Part shown: piece after piece, positions 44,901 to 51,035 of the stretch
Position numbering within the stretch: the stretch's first letter is position 1
Layout of the letters: every line of letters starts with the position of its first letter
Source: Prosapia bicincta
Lineage: Eukaryota > Arthropoda > Insecta > Hemiptera > Cercopidae
DNA length: 64,000 bases
NCBI GenBank assembly: GCA_036971475.1
Contig: JBAIZL010000006.1
Location: 2,337,501-2,401,500, forward strand
Reading direction: 5' to 3'
Notes under the pieces: generated by a model
Database searches by the model: none
Seen by the model: the letters and a program-made list of their open reading frames with translations, nothing else
Told to the model about the DNA's origin: nothing
Program-made: the position numbers and the translations under genes

Positions 44901-46544
44901 TTGCCTCTGTTGTGATTGATGCAGTCACTGCCATTTTTTGATTTGTCGCTGCCTCTGCTCTTACCGCACTGATCACAGCGCTGATTATTATGCAGTATCG
45001 TTGACTGAAAGGGAGAGGGTTGGTTGTCTCTGTTATGATTGAGCAAATGTTGCTTTCGCGAGTGAAAAGTTGCTGACATTTTACCATGACTGTCATTGGT
45101 TGATTTGTCGCTGTCGCTGGTTCTGCTCAGCGTATGTGGTTGGTTGATTTGTGTCAGGTTTCAAGATAGTGACAATGTTGTGTACAGTAGACGCTATTTC
45201 ACACTCAGTAGTTTGTTCTTAATTTTGTAGAAGCTTATTTTTAAATAAAATGAACCTTGTAAAAAAAAAGCGAGATGTGGAATCATTTCACCAGTGTGGT
45301 TTGCCTGCCTGTTATTGTTACAATAACATCTCCATATCCCTTGTCACCAGTAAAAGTCTCCAGTAAAAGGTGATCCAAACCTGGCAGTGTCACTAAAACT
45401 ACCGATCCGTTAAAGTCACTGGATTGACCATCCTTATTTTAAAGGTGACAAATGCCCTGGATGCTCCACCACATCAACAACAATGAATATCTTCTGTATT
45501 GATTTCTCATTGTCTAAACACTCCACTTCACTAAGTTTAGAATTGTAAGTGTTGATTTCTTTTTCACTGTGCCGTAGAAAGTTCATCACCTCTTAAGTAT
45601 GGACATTTTCACAATATAAGAGAAATTCATAATAGGGGCCATATTATTTTCTTGTCAGAGTGTTCTTGTATCTCTAGGATTTTCCATTCTTCATTGTTGT
45701 TAAAGGTTAGAAAAGTAACGGACAAATTTTCATTTTGAAGTTTTTCATCAGTAATTTTACAAGAAAATTTTTATTTCAATAAAAAAAACAACACATAAAT
45801 AAATCAGCTATAGAGTAACAGTGTTTTCTAATTGAAACTATTTGTGAAGCTTGCAAAATAATATAATAGGTAGTAGTTGACATAGGTTTTCCTACCACAA
45901 ATCAGATTTATAACCTTAGAAATAAAATACATTATCAATTTTAAAAAGTTTTAGCAATTTTTGCTGAGGCCATATGACACATGTTTTTGGATTCTATGGA
46001 TACTCCTTAAAAGGTTGAAGAAGTTATGTATTTTCTTACTGAGATTCTGTTCATAAAGGTTTAAGAAATAGTTCTATGAATTGCTTTTTTATTTATAATA
46101 ATTTTATTAAGAAATTTTCAGGAACTTATCGCTGACTTGAAGGGTTGTTTATGATTGTTAGCACTATATTAATTCATATAAGACAATTTTAACTACAAAA
46201 AATATTAGTCATTTAAACAATCAAAATGTTTTTAACGTTAAAATAAAATGAAATTTTCATCTGTTTTAGATGACAATTATGATTTATCCAGTGATGAACA
46301 AGATGAGGCCTTAGTAGACGGCATTAATATTTGCCCAAAGGAAACAGCAATGTTTGGAAAAGAATATTCTAGGTATAAAAAAAGAATACTTAATAATCAT
46401 TCTGATGATAGTGACTGCCTTTCTAATGACGAGGATGATCGTGGTCATATTTCTTATGTTGATTACGGTACTGATGATGATGATGGTGATTACTACTGTA
46501 AACATTACTCATCAAGTGAATCAGAAAAAAGTAATGATTTTTAA
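16118..46544 (+). CDS. SLC7A6OS / Iwr1-like RNA polymerase II nuclear-import adaptor, eight exons
   Basis: Joined exons: 16118-16249, 21033-21218, 37018-37158, 38852-38992, 39321-39421, 39734-39874, 41291-41343, 46270-46544. All junctions are GT-AG and phases agree, giving 389 residues (human SLC7A6OS is about 309). The N-terminus MALIRLKRPLDEDPVDTLLI with a KKKK cluster matches the family's basic N-terminal signal. The middle has LRKENKLFSQNSRLKLVNCLRES. The Iwr1 domain core is YVYDIYY followed by DEDDSNDENNWRNDYPDED, close to human YVYDIYY and SENNWRNEYPEEE. The tail is acidic and Ser-rich. Known role of the family: binds assembled RNA polymerase II in the cytoplasm and directs its import through importin-alpha. 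Introns total about 29 kb and are full of transposons, almost all antisense or palindromic. Exon 2 is the least certain. Confidence 0.88.
18860..19493. mobile_element. Tigger/pogo-type non-autonomous element (634 bp)
   Basis: Terminal inverted repeats: left CAGTAGAACCTTTCTAATTC, right (reverse complement) CAGTAGAACCTCTATAATTC, both continuing GTC. TA flanks both ends, as for IS630/Tc1/pogo-class insertion. The interior has no intact transposase; minus-strand text such as AMTYTEVDEMLRKS hints at a transposase scrap. A short MITE or an internally deleted Tigger. Confidence 0.85.
19944..20758 (-). mobile_element. 5'-truncated LINE copy 2 with perfect 13-bp target-site duplication
   Basis: AATTATAGAGTAA is found at 19931-19943 and again at 20759-20771, flanking exactly a T-run (minus-strand poly-A) on the left and the truncated 5' end on the right. 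It lies in intron 1 in antisense orientation. The perfect duplication and intact frame show a recent insertion. Confidence 0.96.
20028..20758 (-). CDS. LINE RNase H and C-terminal CCHC, 5'-partial
   Basis: Intact reading frame from the truncation point (SVFQAEVYAINACLGEI) to a stop at 20028; the open frame runs a further 40 bases into flanking DNA. RNase H residues visible: E in FQAEVYA, D in FSDSQAAIKAL, and H/D in GHRGILGNEAADALA; the first Asp is lost with the truncation. The C-X2-C-X7-H-X4-C motif CRLCGQEQETATHIIYRC follows. It has no start of its own, so expression is not expected. It shows what copy 1 looked like before its two stops. Confidence 0.92.
21033..21218 (+). CDS. Iwr1-like gene, exon 2 (probable)
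   Basis: Phase 0 to phase 0, 62 codons: RSAYLKDEILKIIQQCLDISDDIDFDFSDDQ, then an acidic run ending EIKEEKEDVK. The acceptor follows a T-rich tract and reads AAAG|CGC. The donor GTTGTA is weak and overlaps a 13-bp target-site duplication. The phases fit exon 1 and exon 3 exactly and composition suits the acidic family, but this region is not conserved enough to prove membership. Confidence 0.65.
21224..21395 (-). mobile_element. Short Penelope-like/hammerhead element with 13-bp target-site duplication
   Basis: ATGTTAAGGTTGT occurs at 21211-21223 and 21396-21408, bracketing 172 bp that share their left ~130 bp with the inverted arms of the element at 21630-21844. It carries one hammerhead core on the minus strand. 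The duplicated target spans the end of Iwr1-like exon 2, so the insertion hit the exon-intron border and left an intact GT behind. Confidence 0.85.
21310..21352 (-). ncRNA. Hammerhead ribozyme-like motif (N7 = A)
   Basis: Minus strand: stem I strand ACCT, core CTGAAGA, stem II GATTAC-TTT-GTAATC (six perfect pairs), GAAA, near-palindrome ATGTATAT (stem III in a dimer), cleavage-site base T, then AGGT closing stem I. All core positions agree with CUGANGA...GAAA. Confidence 0.7.
21630..21844. mobile_element. Inverted-repeat hammerhead element with 14-bp target-site duplication
   Basis: TCACTTTAACAATA is present at 21616-21629 and 21845-21858. Between them are two arms in head-to-head inversion (about 21630-21722 and 21723-21844) meeting near 21722. 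The outer end of the right arm repeats the AACAACTTAAAGCAACTGTG start of the 21224 element. The left arm keeps a complete core; the right arm lost bases of CTG at the junction. Confidence 0.88.
21678..21720 (-). ncRNA. Hammerhead ribozyme-like motif in an inverted-repeat element
   Basis: Minus strand: ACCT, CTGAAGA, stem II GATTAC-TGT-GTAGTC (six pairs, one G-U), GAAA, perfect palindrome ATGTACAT, A at the cleavage site, AGGT. The stem II change relative to 21310-21352 keeps pairing as a wobble. Confidence 0.7.
21910..21953 (-). ncRNA. Hammerhead ribozyme-like motif, seven-pair stem II
   Basis: Minus strand: stem I GGCA, core CTGATGA, stem II GATCGCT-ACAT-AGCGATC (seven perfect pairs), GAAA, palindrome AACGTT, C at the cleavage site, TGTC closing stem I. 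It resembles the Penelope-associated motif at 51036-51086, which also has GATC-based stem II and AACGTT. Element boundaries around it are not clear. Confidence 0.75.
22080..22569 (+). pseudogene. piggyBac-like transposase fossil
   Basis: Across stops and shifts the plus strand reads like the piggyBac transposase core: KDLYFLLRYMPLMTKAHH (compare the family's RF...LRYLRFDDK), then AVHCLLDTFVENCKYSYTNIGTKF, then MNEKLLLFFSSCFLLKFIPSKPAKYRLKLGVNDD (compare DEQLVPFRGR and PSKPAKYGIK). A poly-A run (22205-22232) interrupts it. No terminal repeats found; an old fragment. Confidence 0.72.
23157..23157 (+). promoter_or_regulatory. Strong 3' splice acceptor upstream of the RPP21-like ORF
   Basis: A pyrimidine tract of about 18 bases ends in TTTTCAG at 23157, 93 bases before the RPP21-like ATG. 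It fits a 5'-UTR intron of this gene. Whether the donor belongs to an RPP21-specific exon or to an Iwr1-like exon cannot be told. Confidence 0.5.
23251..23709 (+). CDS. RPP21-like ribonuclease P/MRP protein subunit
   Basis: A 152-codon open frame, the length of human RPP21 (about 154). Residues 11-28 (EAFARMNFLYQAANLTLK) match the family helix (EAFQRLNFLYQAAH). Residues 52-74 (ATLRLDPEIKRTLCKGCNILLVP) match the family's LRRDPSVKRTLCRGC-LLVP, and TCLLCSKIKRFL follows at 93-104. Zinc-ribbon ligands are Cys65, Cys68, Cys94 and Cys97. The tail is Lys/Glu-rich and unconserved. Known role: protein subunit of nuclear RNase P and MRP acting in tRNA 5'-leader removal. The gene is intronless in its coding part, sits sense-oriented in intron 2 of the Iwr1-like gene, and has AATAAA at 23776 and 23780. 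A retrocopy cannot be excluded, but the frame is intact. Confidence 0.92.
   Translation: MSSQRYISGKEAFARMNFLYQAANLTLKIKSEHSIDLAAYYGSLLRNIGKKATLRLDPEIKRTLCKGCNILLVPGETAKVRLKKKPQPCVIWTCLLCSKIKRFLVRNNHEIWVNKKESNVDTIVLRKENVNRASTHTTEGVNKEEKEETSKS
24095..24152. repeat. (TA)n microsatellite
   Basis: About 58 bp of alternating TA directly abutting the left arm of a hammerhead-bearing palindrome. Confidence 0.97.
24201..24245 (-). ncRNA. Hammerhead ribozyme-like motif, left arm
   Basis: Minus strand: stem I ATTC, CTGATGA, stem II GTTGG/CCAAC with a nine-base loop, GAAA, palindrome AAGCTT, T at the cleavage site, GAAT closing stem I. All core positions agree with the consensus. Confidence 0.75.
24266..24310 (+). 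ncRNA. Hammerhead ribozyme-like motif, right arm
   Basis: Mirror copy of 24201-24245 on the opposite strand, with identical core, stem II, palindrome and stem I strands. Transcription from either side would yield one functional-orientation motif. Confidence 0.75.
24385..24440. repeat. (TA)n microsatellite
   Basis: About 55 bp of TA separating two related palindromic elements. Confidence 0.97.
24441..24545. mobile_element. Collapsed palindrome lacking the hammerhead centre
   Basis: Same arm sequence as 24153-24361 (AAGAACTAAGTCAAAATAC ...), but the two arms meet directly at ATTCAAAG/AATTGTAAATTC, so the whole core region is missing. It is followed by the same TATTAATACACAAGAATACA tail and another TA-rich stretch. 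Confidence 0.8.
24612..24656 (+). ncRNA. Hammerhead ribozyme-like motif, single right arm
   Basis: ATTC, CTGATGA, stem II GTTGG/CCAAC (loop changed by one base), GAAA, AAGCTT, T, GAAT. The right arm continues to about 24705 and ends at a TA-rich tract; the left arm is absent here. Confidence 0.72.
24721..24768. repeat. Perfect 22-bp hairpin
   Basis: ATGAAGTTATTATTATTAAT plus TG pairs fully with its complement across a four-base loop (TAAA). It is followed by a GTGCAACAGAAAAATAATGG stretch that, reverse-complemented, resembles 41650-41683 next to another TA-flanked palindrome. Confidence 0.9.
25172..25386. repeat. 20-bp tandem repeat (CCACTCCTCCCGATTATTAG)
   Basis: About 11 units of 14-20 bp containing ATTATTAGCCA(C/T)TCCTCC, some lacking the CTCC step. 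Ordinary minisatellite; spacing and variability rule out a CRISPR-like array. Confidence 0.93.
25387..26460. other. Intronic, no gene seen
   Basis: AT-rich DNA. A 69-codon frame (25592-25801) has no recognised domain. Confidence 0.4.
26461..27895 (-). mobile_element. Old LINE, 3' half (continues at 33546)
   Basis: Decayed minus-strand copy of the same family as 27896-33534. The RNase H to C-terminal region starts about 26825 and runs through the RT region to 27895; lower coordinates are AT-rich 3' UTR of uncertain end. A 121-bp stretch is tandemly duplicated inside (about 26880-27001 and 27001-27121). The copy breaks at AGCCATCAAAC (27885-27895) and resumes after the younger insertion, as shown by alignment with the uninterrupted copy near 53215-53250. 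Confidence 0.82.
28204..31683 (-). pseudogene. LINE ORF2: endonuclease, reverse transcriptase, RNase H, CCHC (frameshifted)
   Basis: From 31683: APE-type endonuclease (EWNINGVRSN, CLQETHL, GGVAILARD, LIGDFNAYH). Then the linker (30725-31258), RT fingers (30132-30389: STPGPDSIVYSMLKHLP, YRPICLTSVLCKLLEKMV), RT palm and thumb (29128-29928: FVDDFCIYV, GFKFSASKTQ, SLMDYGCQAY), RNase H (from about 29010: IIFTDGSKLDNGVG, FTAELFAIL, CSDSKSALQ, VPGHCGIIGNTKVDE) and a C-terminal CQYCGD-type CCHC (28400-28450). Frames shift near 31250, 30700, 30000 and 28700, and a stop lies at 30402. The domain set places it in the I/Jockey-type group with RNase H. Confidence 0.9.
31684..33111 (-). pseudogene. LINE ORF1 (gag-like) with zinc knuckles
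   Basis: From 33111: MAGLNTFMEIKNMSNGV, then a basic/polar region and KVSPLLINKAITACAGGPVVSIKKLRNGTLLV, an RRM-like gag core shared with the copy at 54633-55313. Knuckles lie at about 32350-32480 (CFKCQRFGHM, CSQCSVEGHEEKEC, CANCGGEHPPR). Next comes a coiled, Ser/Thr-rich C-terminal part (31865-32287: CSNCANLPKKIESLTDQVSRLLSI). Frames are broken after 32728 and around 32440. Known role of such proteins: RNA binding in the retrotransposition particle. Confidence 0.85.
33466..33534 (-). ncRNA. Structured RNA domain at the LINE 5' end
   Basis: Minus strand: an outer stem TACC(C)GC/GCGGTA encloses hairpin 1 (GTGCGG-ACTA-GCCGCAC type) and hairpin 2 (CGAGAG-GTTTGGCGT-CTCTCG). The other copies (55661-55726, 35760-35824, 35917-35984) change both sides of the stems: GTGCAG/CTGCAC for hairpin 1 and GAGGG/CCCTC for hairpin 2. 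It occupies the first ~70 bases of the element, where some LINEs carry self-cleaving or promoter/IRES structures. I could not fit an HDV-type double pseudoknot. Confidence 0.65.
34594..34824 (-). pseudogene. LINE endonuclease fragment
   Basis: Minus-strand frame ending in QTPFLLMGDFNAHIVSWGSPECNS, the catalytic GDFNAH region of an APE-type endonuclease; the N-terminal part is frameshifted. Belongs to the old LINE 33546-35984. Confidence 0.75.
35760..35984 (-). repeat. Tandem 5' monomers of the old LINE
   Basis: Two consecutive versions of the GGTACCGC...GCGGGT domain about 160 bp apart, each with its own GT-rich leader. This resembles the monomer arrays of some LINE promoters, or one 5' end inserted next to another. 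Confidence 0.7.
35985..37017. other. Intronic AT-rich DNA, nothing recognised
   Basis: No coding frame, repeat ends or RNA gene seen; ends at the TTTTTCAG acceptor of exon 3. Confidence 0.45.
37018..37158 (+). CDS. Iwr1-like gene, exon 3
   Basis: 47 codons, phase 0 both ends: KEDVFQHMPNVVNLVDSKKLYKQ through LRKENKLFSQNSRLK. Acceptor TTTTTCAG|AAG, donor AAA|GTAAGT. The LRKEN...NSRLK segment leads into the conserved VNCLRES of exon 4. Confidence 0.85.
37299..37353. repeat. Intronic hairpin, 24-bp stem
   Basis: AATGCTGTGAGTCA, one mismatch, then GGGCAAGAC pair with GTCTTGTCC and TGACTCACAGCATT around a seven-base loop (TATATGA), in intron 3 of the Iwr1-like gene. It could be a short fold-back element or a small hairpin RNA precursor; nothing else supports the latter. 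Confidence 0.85.
37354..38851. other. Intron 3 of the Iwr1-like gene (remainder), nothing recognised
   Basis: AT-rich. No gene, MITE end or tandem repeat could be defined. Confidence 0.4.
38852..38992 (+). CDS. Iwr1-like gene, exon 4
   Basis: 47 codons, phase 0 both ends: LVNCLRESFGSNDVEGCVNSEVTLLDIESNPLRKESQNSDFESTSNA. Acceptor TTTTTTTCTAG, donor GCT|GTAAGT. Confidence 0.87.
39321..39421 (+). CDS. Iwr1-like gene, exon 5 (YVYDIYY core)
   Basis: 33 codons plus two bases: EIKDLEMTKYVYDIYYAPNTLNAIELTTIDSEI. YVYDIYY is the hallmark of the Iwr1 domain. Acceptor GTGTTAGCAG, donor AAG|GTAAGT. Confidence 0.93.
39734..39874 (+). CDS. Iwr1-like gene, exon 6 (acidic Iwr1 motif)
   Basis: Completes Ser from exon 5, then CHVIDTEMAFECYRDDAYGEEEMPEDEDDSNDENNWRNDYPDEDED. 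The SNDENNWRNDYPDE block is nearly the human SENNWRNEYPEEE. Ends with AG of a split Ser codon before GTATAG. Confidence 0.94.
40402..40450 (-). ncRNA. Hammerhead ribozyme-like motif (best preserved)
   Basis: Minus strand: stem I AGACCCT, core CTGATGA, stem II GATGAC-ATG-GTCATC (six pairs), GAAA, perfect palindrome ATGTACAT, A at the cleavage site, then AGGGTTT closing a seven-pair stem I (one G-U). Confidence 0.8.
40548..40595 (+). ncRNA. Mutated hammerhead-like motif, right arm
   Basis: Mirror of 40402-40450 with CTGATGA at 40555-40561 and intact stem II, but GAAA is changed to GCAA, which should abolish catalysis. Confidence 0.65.
41291..41343 (+). CDS. Iwr1-like gene, exon 7
   Basis: Completes Ser, then IGEEDMRFAAAYSGLTL and one base of the next Asp codon. 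Acceptor CTTATTTCAG, donor TTAG|GTAAAA. Confidence 0.85.
41573..41953. mobile_element. Palindromic element between two (TA)n tracts
   Basis: (TA)n at about 41573-41638 and 41898-41953. Between them 41685-41873 is an inverted repeat (GACAATGGTCAAGTGACCG ... to its complement) with about 90-bp arms. Architecture matches the 24.15-kb element, and GACAATGGTC folds locally, but no strict CTGANGA core is present, so a ribozyme is not claimed. Confidence 0.75.
42719..43751 (+). mobile_element. Internally deleted piggyBac-type element (1,033 bp)
   Basis: TTAA on both sides (42715-42718, 43752-43755). Ends CCCTTAGCATTCG and, inverted, CCCTTAGCGCTCG. The left subterminal region has a GTCGGG/CCCGAC palindrome. 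The interior keeps only the 3' part of a transposase gene, so it depends on another copy for movement. Confidence 0.92.
43083..43573 (+). pseudogene. piggyBac transposase C-terminal remnant
   Basis: FMGGVDLAVQYNEPCSFTRGTNKWWRKMFFWLLVVAVVNSFIIYN matches the piggyBac segment GVDxxDQ...RWWxxxFxxLLdxAxxNsfIlY. After a frameshift, 43328-43576 reads RLNGKLHLIF...RRETAFHFKTCSRKPGFHPEGCFQRYHTLQNY, the Cys-rich C-terminal finger (family CxxCP..PLHPExCFxxYHT). The first CxxC of the finger is missing. Confidence 0.9.
44787..45436. mobile_element. hAT-type non-autonomous element (650 bp)
   Basis: Ends TAGGGATGG and CCATCCTTA. Flanks TTTTGAAG (44779-44786) and TTTTAAAG (45437-45444) give an 8-bp duplication with one difference. 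The interior is rich in GTCACTGG/CAGTGAC and GATTTGTCGCTG sub-repeats. A 95-codon minus-strand frame inside (44809-45096) is repeat-derived. Confidence 0.75.
46270..46544 (+). CDS. Iwr1-like gene, exon 8 (stop codon)
   Basis: Completes Asp, then DNYDLSSDEQDEALVDGINICPKETAMFGKEYSRYKKRIL and an acidic, Ser-rich tail, stop at 46542-46544. Acceptor TCTGTTTTAG. AATAAA lies at 46613-46618, a plausible poly-A signal. Confidence 0.88.
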
Positions 46545-46743
46545 TTTCTACATAATTATTTTGTAATATTTATTTTTAAATTAATAATGTTTTTGTTTAA
46601 TGCAATCATTAAAATAAATATACATAAAAAGTTTTAAAATTTCTAAGTGTTTCTGTTTTTTTTTAAATAATATTTACTTTTCCTAGTTGACCCTTCCCAA
46701 AATTTATTTCCAAACTGAAAAGTTCAAACTAATTAACTCAGTA

Positions 46744-47113
46744 TACAATATCAAGACTCCAATGGTACAATATATTGCAGTAAAACTATTGGAAAAAACC
46801 CCAATACCACAAAAATAACTAATAATACAAGTTACCTAAGATTAAACTATTTTCATTCCGACGACCATCTCATCATGAGGTCTAATTACAAAATTACAAT
46901 CTAGAATATAATAAATTACAAACTAGACTGATCTAGTCACGTGGTCAGTCTGGTTATAATTTATTCTATTCTAGATTGTAATTTTGTAGTAAGACCCTCT
47001 GATGGTGATGACATAGTCATCAAAATGTGCATAAGGGTTTAATCTTAGGTAACTTGTATTATTAGTTATGTTTGTGGTACTGGGGTTTTGTCCAATATTT
47101 TCATTGTAATTGA
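46744..47113. mobile_element. Second copy of the 40.3-kb inverted hammerhead element (decayed)
   Basis: Left arm begins ACAATATCAAGACTCCAATG, the complement of the extra right end of the 40.3-kb copy; both share ACCCCAATACCACAAAAATA. Both cores are mutated (CTGATGG with AAAA at about 46996-47018; the left core deleted). No convincing target-site duplication seen. Confidence 0.78.
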
Positions 47114-47589
47114 TACCGTCTTTATCTTTAGATATGCCTTTTCTCAATACCACCGTCTTCAATTGTCTTCTGTTTGTCACATATTTGAATTGACTGGGTT
47201 GAATCTCATACATTATTATTGGTTGCATCTCTAGATTATTTCTACTAGTGGGGGTGACCACCTTAGATTCAGTTCAAAAGAAAGTTAATTTCATCAAGCA
47301 TTTTGATTCAATCAAACATCAAAATGTATATTATAAAAGTAATCAAATGAAACTATTTTTATTTACTGGGTACTGAAATGCTAATTATTTTATAAACTAT
47401 AGGTTTGAAGATGGACTATATGGTCTTTATTTTATTTGTAGAGTAGTTGAGCACACCTGTTCTTTTGCATTAGCAAATAAATCGATAATTTTATTATTGA
47501 AGTTTGTCACTTTTGATATTACTTTCTAAAGAAAGGTGATATTACTTTCGTCACTTTCTAAAGAAGTGTGGCAAGTAAATAACAAATGG
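47114..47589. other. Intergenic, no gene seen
   Basis: AT-rich; nothing recognised. Confidence 0.4.
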
Positions 47590-48790
47590 TGAGACAATAT
47601 ATGGATAGCTGTTTGAATGGCTCAGTTTATAAAAGAGTTATTAAGTTTACAGAAACAGAATTGATACTGTCAAAGGCGAGAATACCTATGCCAACTCTAG
47701 CTTAATCTAAAAACTGAATACTATCTTAAATGGAAATTTAGCAATTTACAGAGGCATATGTCTTAAATCCAATTGAACATTGGAGGCACTTCTCGCATAT
47801 TTACCTTTAGGTACTCCTTGTGACTCCTAATGGCACTGACATTCTGTCGTTTGGGCCAAATTTAAAGAAAGTCCATTTGTGATTACAGACAAGAGCCGAT
47901 TAACTTGCTCTGTTGTCACCACAGTTTTTACAACATGACTTAAGATTTTCTGTCAACCCCACCAGGCAGCTTATAAAATCATCCTTGCTTTGGAAAACGA
48001 TATCCTGTGCTTACTCATGATGCTCAGGGTAGCATTCTCCTTTAAGTTAAGATAGTTAAAAAATCAGACTGGTGGGGAGCCACCGATATCTCTCAGTATA
48101 TGTTGAAATAAACAATGTTTAATTTTACTATTTTTAACGCATTGAGTGCGGGGCTTGTGATATCCAGCACTCATAGACAGCTCTGCTCGTGGGATATCCT
48201 GCACTTTTACTAACCAAAGTTATTGCCATTTAGTTGCTAGCATAGATTTTAAGAACAACATGCATTTGCAGCACTGTGTAACAGTGCTAATTACATAATT
48301 TAGCCTTTGAACTGAATTTTAACTATAATTTTTCATTAATGAGGGTATATCTTTGTTTAGTAATAAGTAATGTCAGCTCCTGCCAAATGTTGCATTTGCC
48401 AGAGCAGCAGTCAATGTGTTTATAGATGAAACAGGATGACCTGCACATCCAGTAACAGTCTTGTGATATAAGAAGGGAGATACTTTTGATCTTTACCTAC
48501 TTCTGCAAATGTAAAAACTAAAATTGTTGGTGATGGAGAAACCAATCCCGTAGACAGCATCACTTGTTTATAACTATTCTGCATAGCCTCTTTCCTCCAG
48601 CGAAACTTAACATGTGATTTTGTTCTATAGGTAGTATTTTATCCAGAGATCATGTCATGTCCAAGGAACTGGTATACTCATGAATCACTGGTGACCATTT
48701 TAAATCCCCAGAACTCCAGATTTCCTTCTCTGCTCAATTGGGTAGGCATCAAATACCCATAGTACTGTGCAAAGGTTTTGACACCTGAAT
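47590..48790 (-). mobile_element. Decayed LINE fragment of the 5.6-kb family, interrupted
   Basis: Minus-strand similarity to endonuclease and ORF1 of 27896-33534: AGCTGTTTGAA, GAATACCTATGCCA(A)CTCTAGC, GGTGGGGAGCCACCG, TGATGCTCAGGGTAGCATTCTCCTT, and the ORF1/5'-UTR text near 48655-48790 (GGTAGGCATCAAATACC, AGTACTGTGCA). About 48100-48430 is foreign; it starts TTAA-CGCATTGAGTGCGGGGC, which looks like a piggyBac-type end, but no partner end was found. Confidence 0.65.
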
Positions 48791-49889
48791 TTAGAAACAT
48801 ACATGGCTATTTTTGAAAACATTAAAAAACAAATTTAGAGATTGATCCACGAAAGCCACTGAAGAAGCCCTATTTGTCAGTTGTGTGTATAAGCAACCAA
48901 AACAGATTAAAATACATTCTCTTTGGTGATGAATTGTCTGAGGAAGCTCTAGGGATGTCAGATGCTAGATGATTATTGGAAGTACTCTGAAACCTATTAG
49001 GAGAACACACATAATAATTCCAGGATAGAGTTTAATAACTCTTATCACTAAGTTGCAGTCCAAAATCTATCGAAAAATCTTTCTCCAATTTCAAAGTAAT
49101 AAAAAGACATATATCCGAATCATTAGGGACTGGATCCCATTTGATTGAAAATAAATTTGGATAATTGGAATTTTTTTAAAAAAGGGTCAATTTTAATTAA
49201 TTACTATATGTATGTTTCAAATGGAATGTAAAGCTATATTTTTTTATAGTTTTATATTTTTTCGAGTTTCTGAGCTCAGATCCTAGTTTTAGGTTCATAG
49301 AATGTTGTAAAAACGACTTGAAAACAGAGTCTTCTAATTATTTGTTTTTTGCTACCTTCATTGATTTTCTAGAACTATAACTTTCTTCTTCATTTCCAAA
49401 CACCGACTTGAATTTTAAGTGCAAGTTTTCTCTTTTTAAAGTCTGAAATCGTTGATTATCCAACGCAGTAGATTTCAGTCAACTGTTTACTAGTAACAGA
49501 CAACCTACTGCAATGAGATGGTGACTCAACATCCAAATGATTGTGCTGTACCTGCACTAGTTTTGCTGAGGAAAGTTCAATAGCACATGTAGATAAAATT
49601 ATTATTTTGGAAACCGCAGTATGGTTCCTAGTTTTTTTTTCTGAAAGTGATTCAGATAGTCGTCCAGACTATTGGAGTTCTACTGTATCTAAAAAGTAAC
49701 AGACCATTATGAGACAAAAACAATATTATTTTTAATTCATCGGCATATAAAAATATTTCCATGTCAGCATTGGTAGTTTTATGTAGGAACTAAAGTGCTG
49801 ATTGGATGGATAGACAACTATTCAAACAGTGGTTTTTTAATGAGTTTGTTTTAAACTGAAATTTTTTTAAGAATTTGCCTCATAATGCT
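48791..49889. other. Intergenic, no gene recognised
   Basis: AT-rich. GAGTTCTACTGTA at about 49678-49690 may be the end of a pogo-type MITE; the other end was not found. Confidence 0.35.
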
Positions 49890-50773
49890 ATTTTATTGTA
49901 ACACAAAGCACCGTTGCATCTCAATGAAGATCAACTGTGCTCCAATGATAACCATGCTTTATATCTTCCCACAATTGTTACGAGCCTAATCCAGCTGATG
50001 GATCAGTGTGTTCTGGAATGTATGAAAAAATACACTTTTTTCAATCTCTCTTAGAAGCGACTGAATGGGAAGAAACCATTGTAGGCTCTCTAAGATAAAT
50101 TACAGTTAAGAGAGTCATGTACTGGATAGACAAATCATGGAATAAAATAAAAGAAGCAGCAGTAATTCGAGGAATAAAATCCTGAGTCATAATGAAACTG
50201 CTAACTCTTTTGTTATTGATCCACAAGAAGAAACAGATTTGACATTTCTTATCAAGAAACTTCATGGTTGTTGAAATTCTGATGTTAACAATTTGAGATA
50301 ACAGATGATGTTATGATTATTGAATTAGTACAAAAAACTACTGAGGCAGTGATGACGAGAATGAACAGGAAGGTTCGACCAAGATAATATAAGCGAAAAT
50401 TAATCACTGTGAAGAAATTACCGCCTTGAAAACTGCACTACACTATATTGAACAACAGAAACCATTCTAAGAGATGTGTTTTTGTTAAGACGTCTGTCTA
50501 CACAACACCATAGCACGAAAATGATGTGATAAACAAATGCAGAAGACACATAACTTTTTCCAATAAATGTAGCAACTGAGGTGAACAATGTATTCAAAAG
50601 CAACACCAATTCAAGTACTGAAATCAATAAAGTTCTATGAACGTATTTTGTCCATTCCTAATAATAGTATTAGAGTTCATTAGAACTCCTGTTTTTTCTA
50701 ATGCACAGGAACGTATTTCCATGTACTGTGAAGGGGTTTTGGTCCCATCTACCTCGAATTATCGAGACTACTG
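49890..50773 (+). pseudogene. Jerky/Tigger-type transposase remnant and right terminal end
   Basis: With stops and shifts the plus strand reads KAPLHLNEDQLCSNDNHALYLPTIVTSLIQLMDQCVLECMKKY, then FFQSLLEATEWEETIVGSL, then VKRVMYWIDKSWNKIKEAAVI. This is the pattern of CENP-B-like DDE transposases (LPPNxTSLIQPMDQGVIxxMKRYYR ... YWIxxSWxxVKxxTI). The last ~100 bp, ending CGAATTATCGAGACTACTG before TA, are homologous to the right end of the MITE at 61765-62159. Left end not identified. Confidence 0.72.
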
Positions 50774-50814
50774 TAGTTTCCCTACCAATATTTTTAGTTT
50801 AATTATTTTGTAAT

Positions 50815-51035
50815 ATAAAAAACAGGACACAAAAACACAGACATTTACCATAACCTAGAAATCTTACACATCAATAAAAAAGGATCACATCTCAACACAT
50901 TAGATCAATATGAAATTCACAAACACAAAATCCAAAGCTATTAAACGAACAAACCCAATACAAATTACTCATACTCTTTGATACTATCAAAAACCTGCCT
51001 TTAAAATCGTCAACGCTTAACCTAACAATTCCAAG
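50815..51035 (+). pseudogene. Penelope-like endonuclease C-terminal remnant
   Basis: Reads HKNTDIYHNLEILHINKKGSHLNTLDQYEIHKHKIQSY and stops. The LEILHIxxKGxxLNTLxQYEIxKH pattern is the C-terminal end of PLE endonucleases and parallels LHIFHKQIKNNQLYTTEQYEMYKYFKLHP at 14.75 kb. It directly precedes a hammerhead-like motif. Confidence 0.75.

Larger units (their letters stand above)
41344..46269 (+). other. Intron 7 of the Iwr1-like gene
   Basis: 4.9 kb. Contains a (TA)n-flanked palindrome, an internally deleted piggyBac and a hAT-type MITE. 41955-42714, 43756-44778 and 45445-46269 show no gene or repeat I can define. Confidence 0.6.

Noticed and set aside
44809..45096. 95-codon minus-strand frame
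   Set aside because: Lies wholly inside a hAT-type MITE with internal sub-repeats; Thr/Ser/Ile-rich with no domain.
48138..48430. Complete piggyBac element inside the decayed LINE
   Set aside because: Only one end (TTAA then CGCATTGAGTGCGG) is visible; no partner end or coding remnant.
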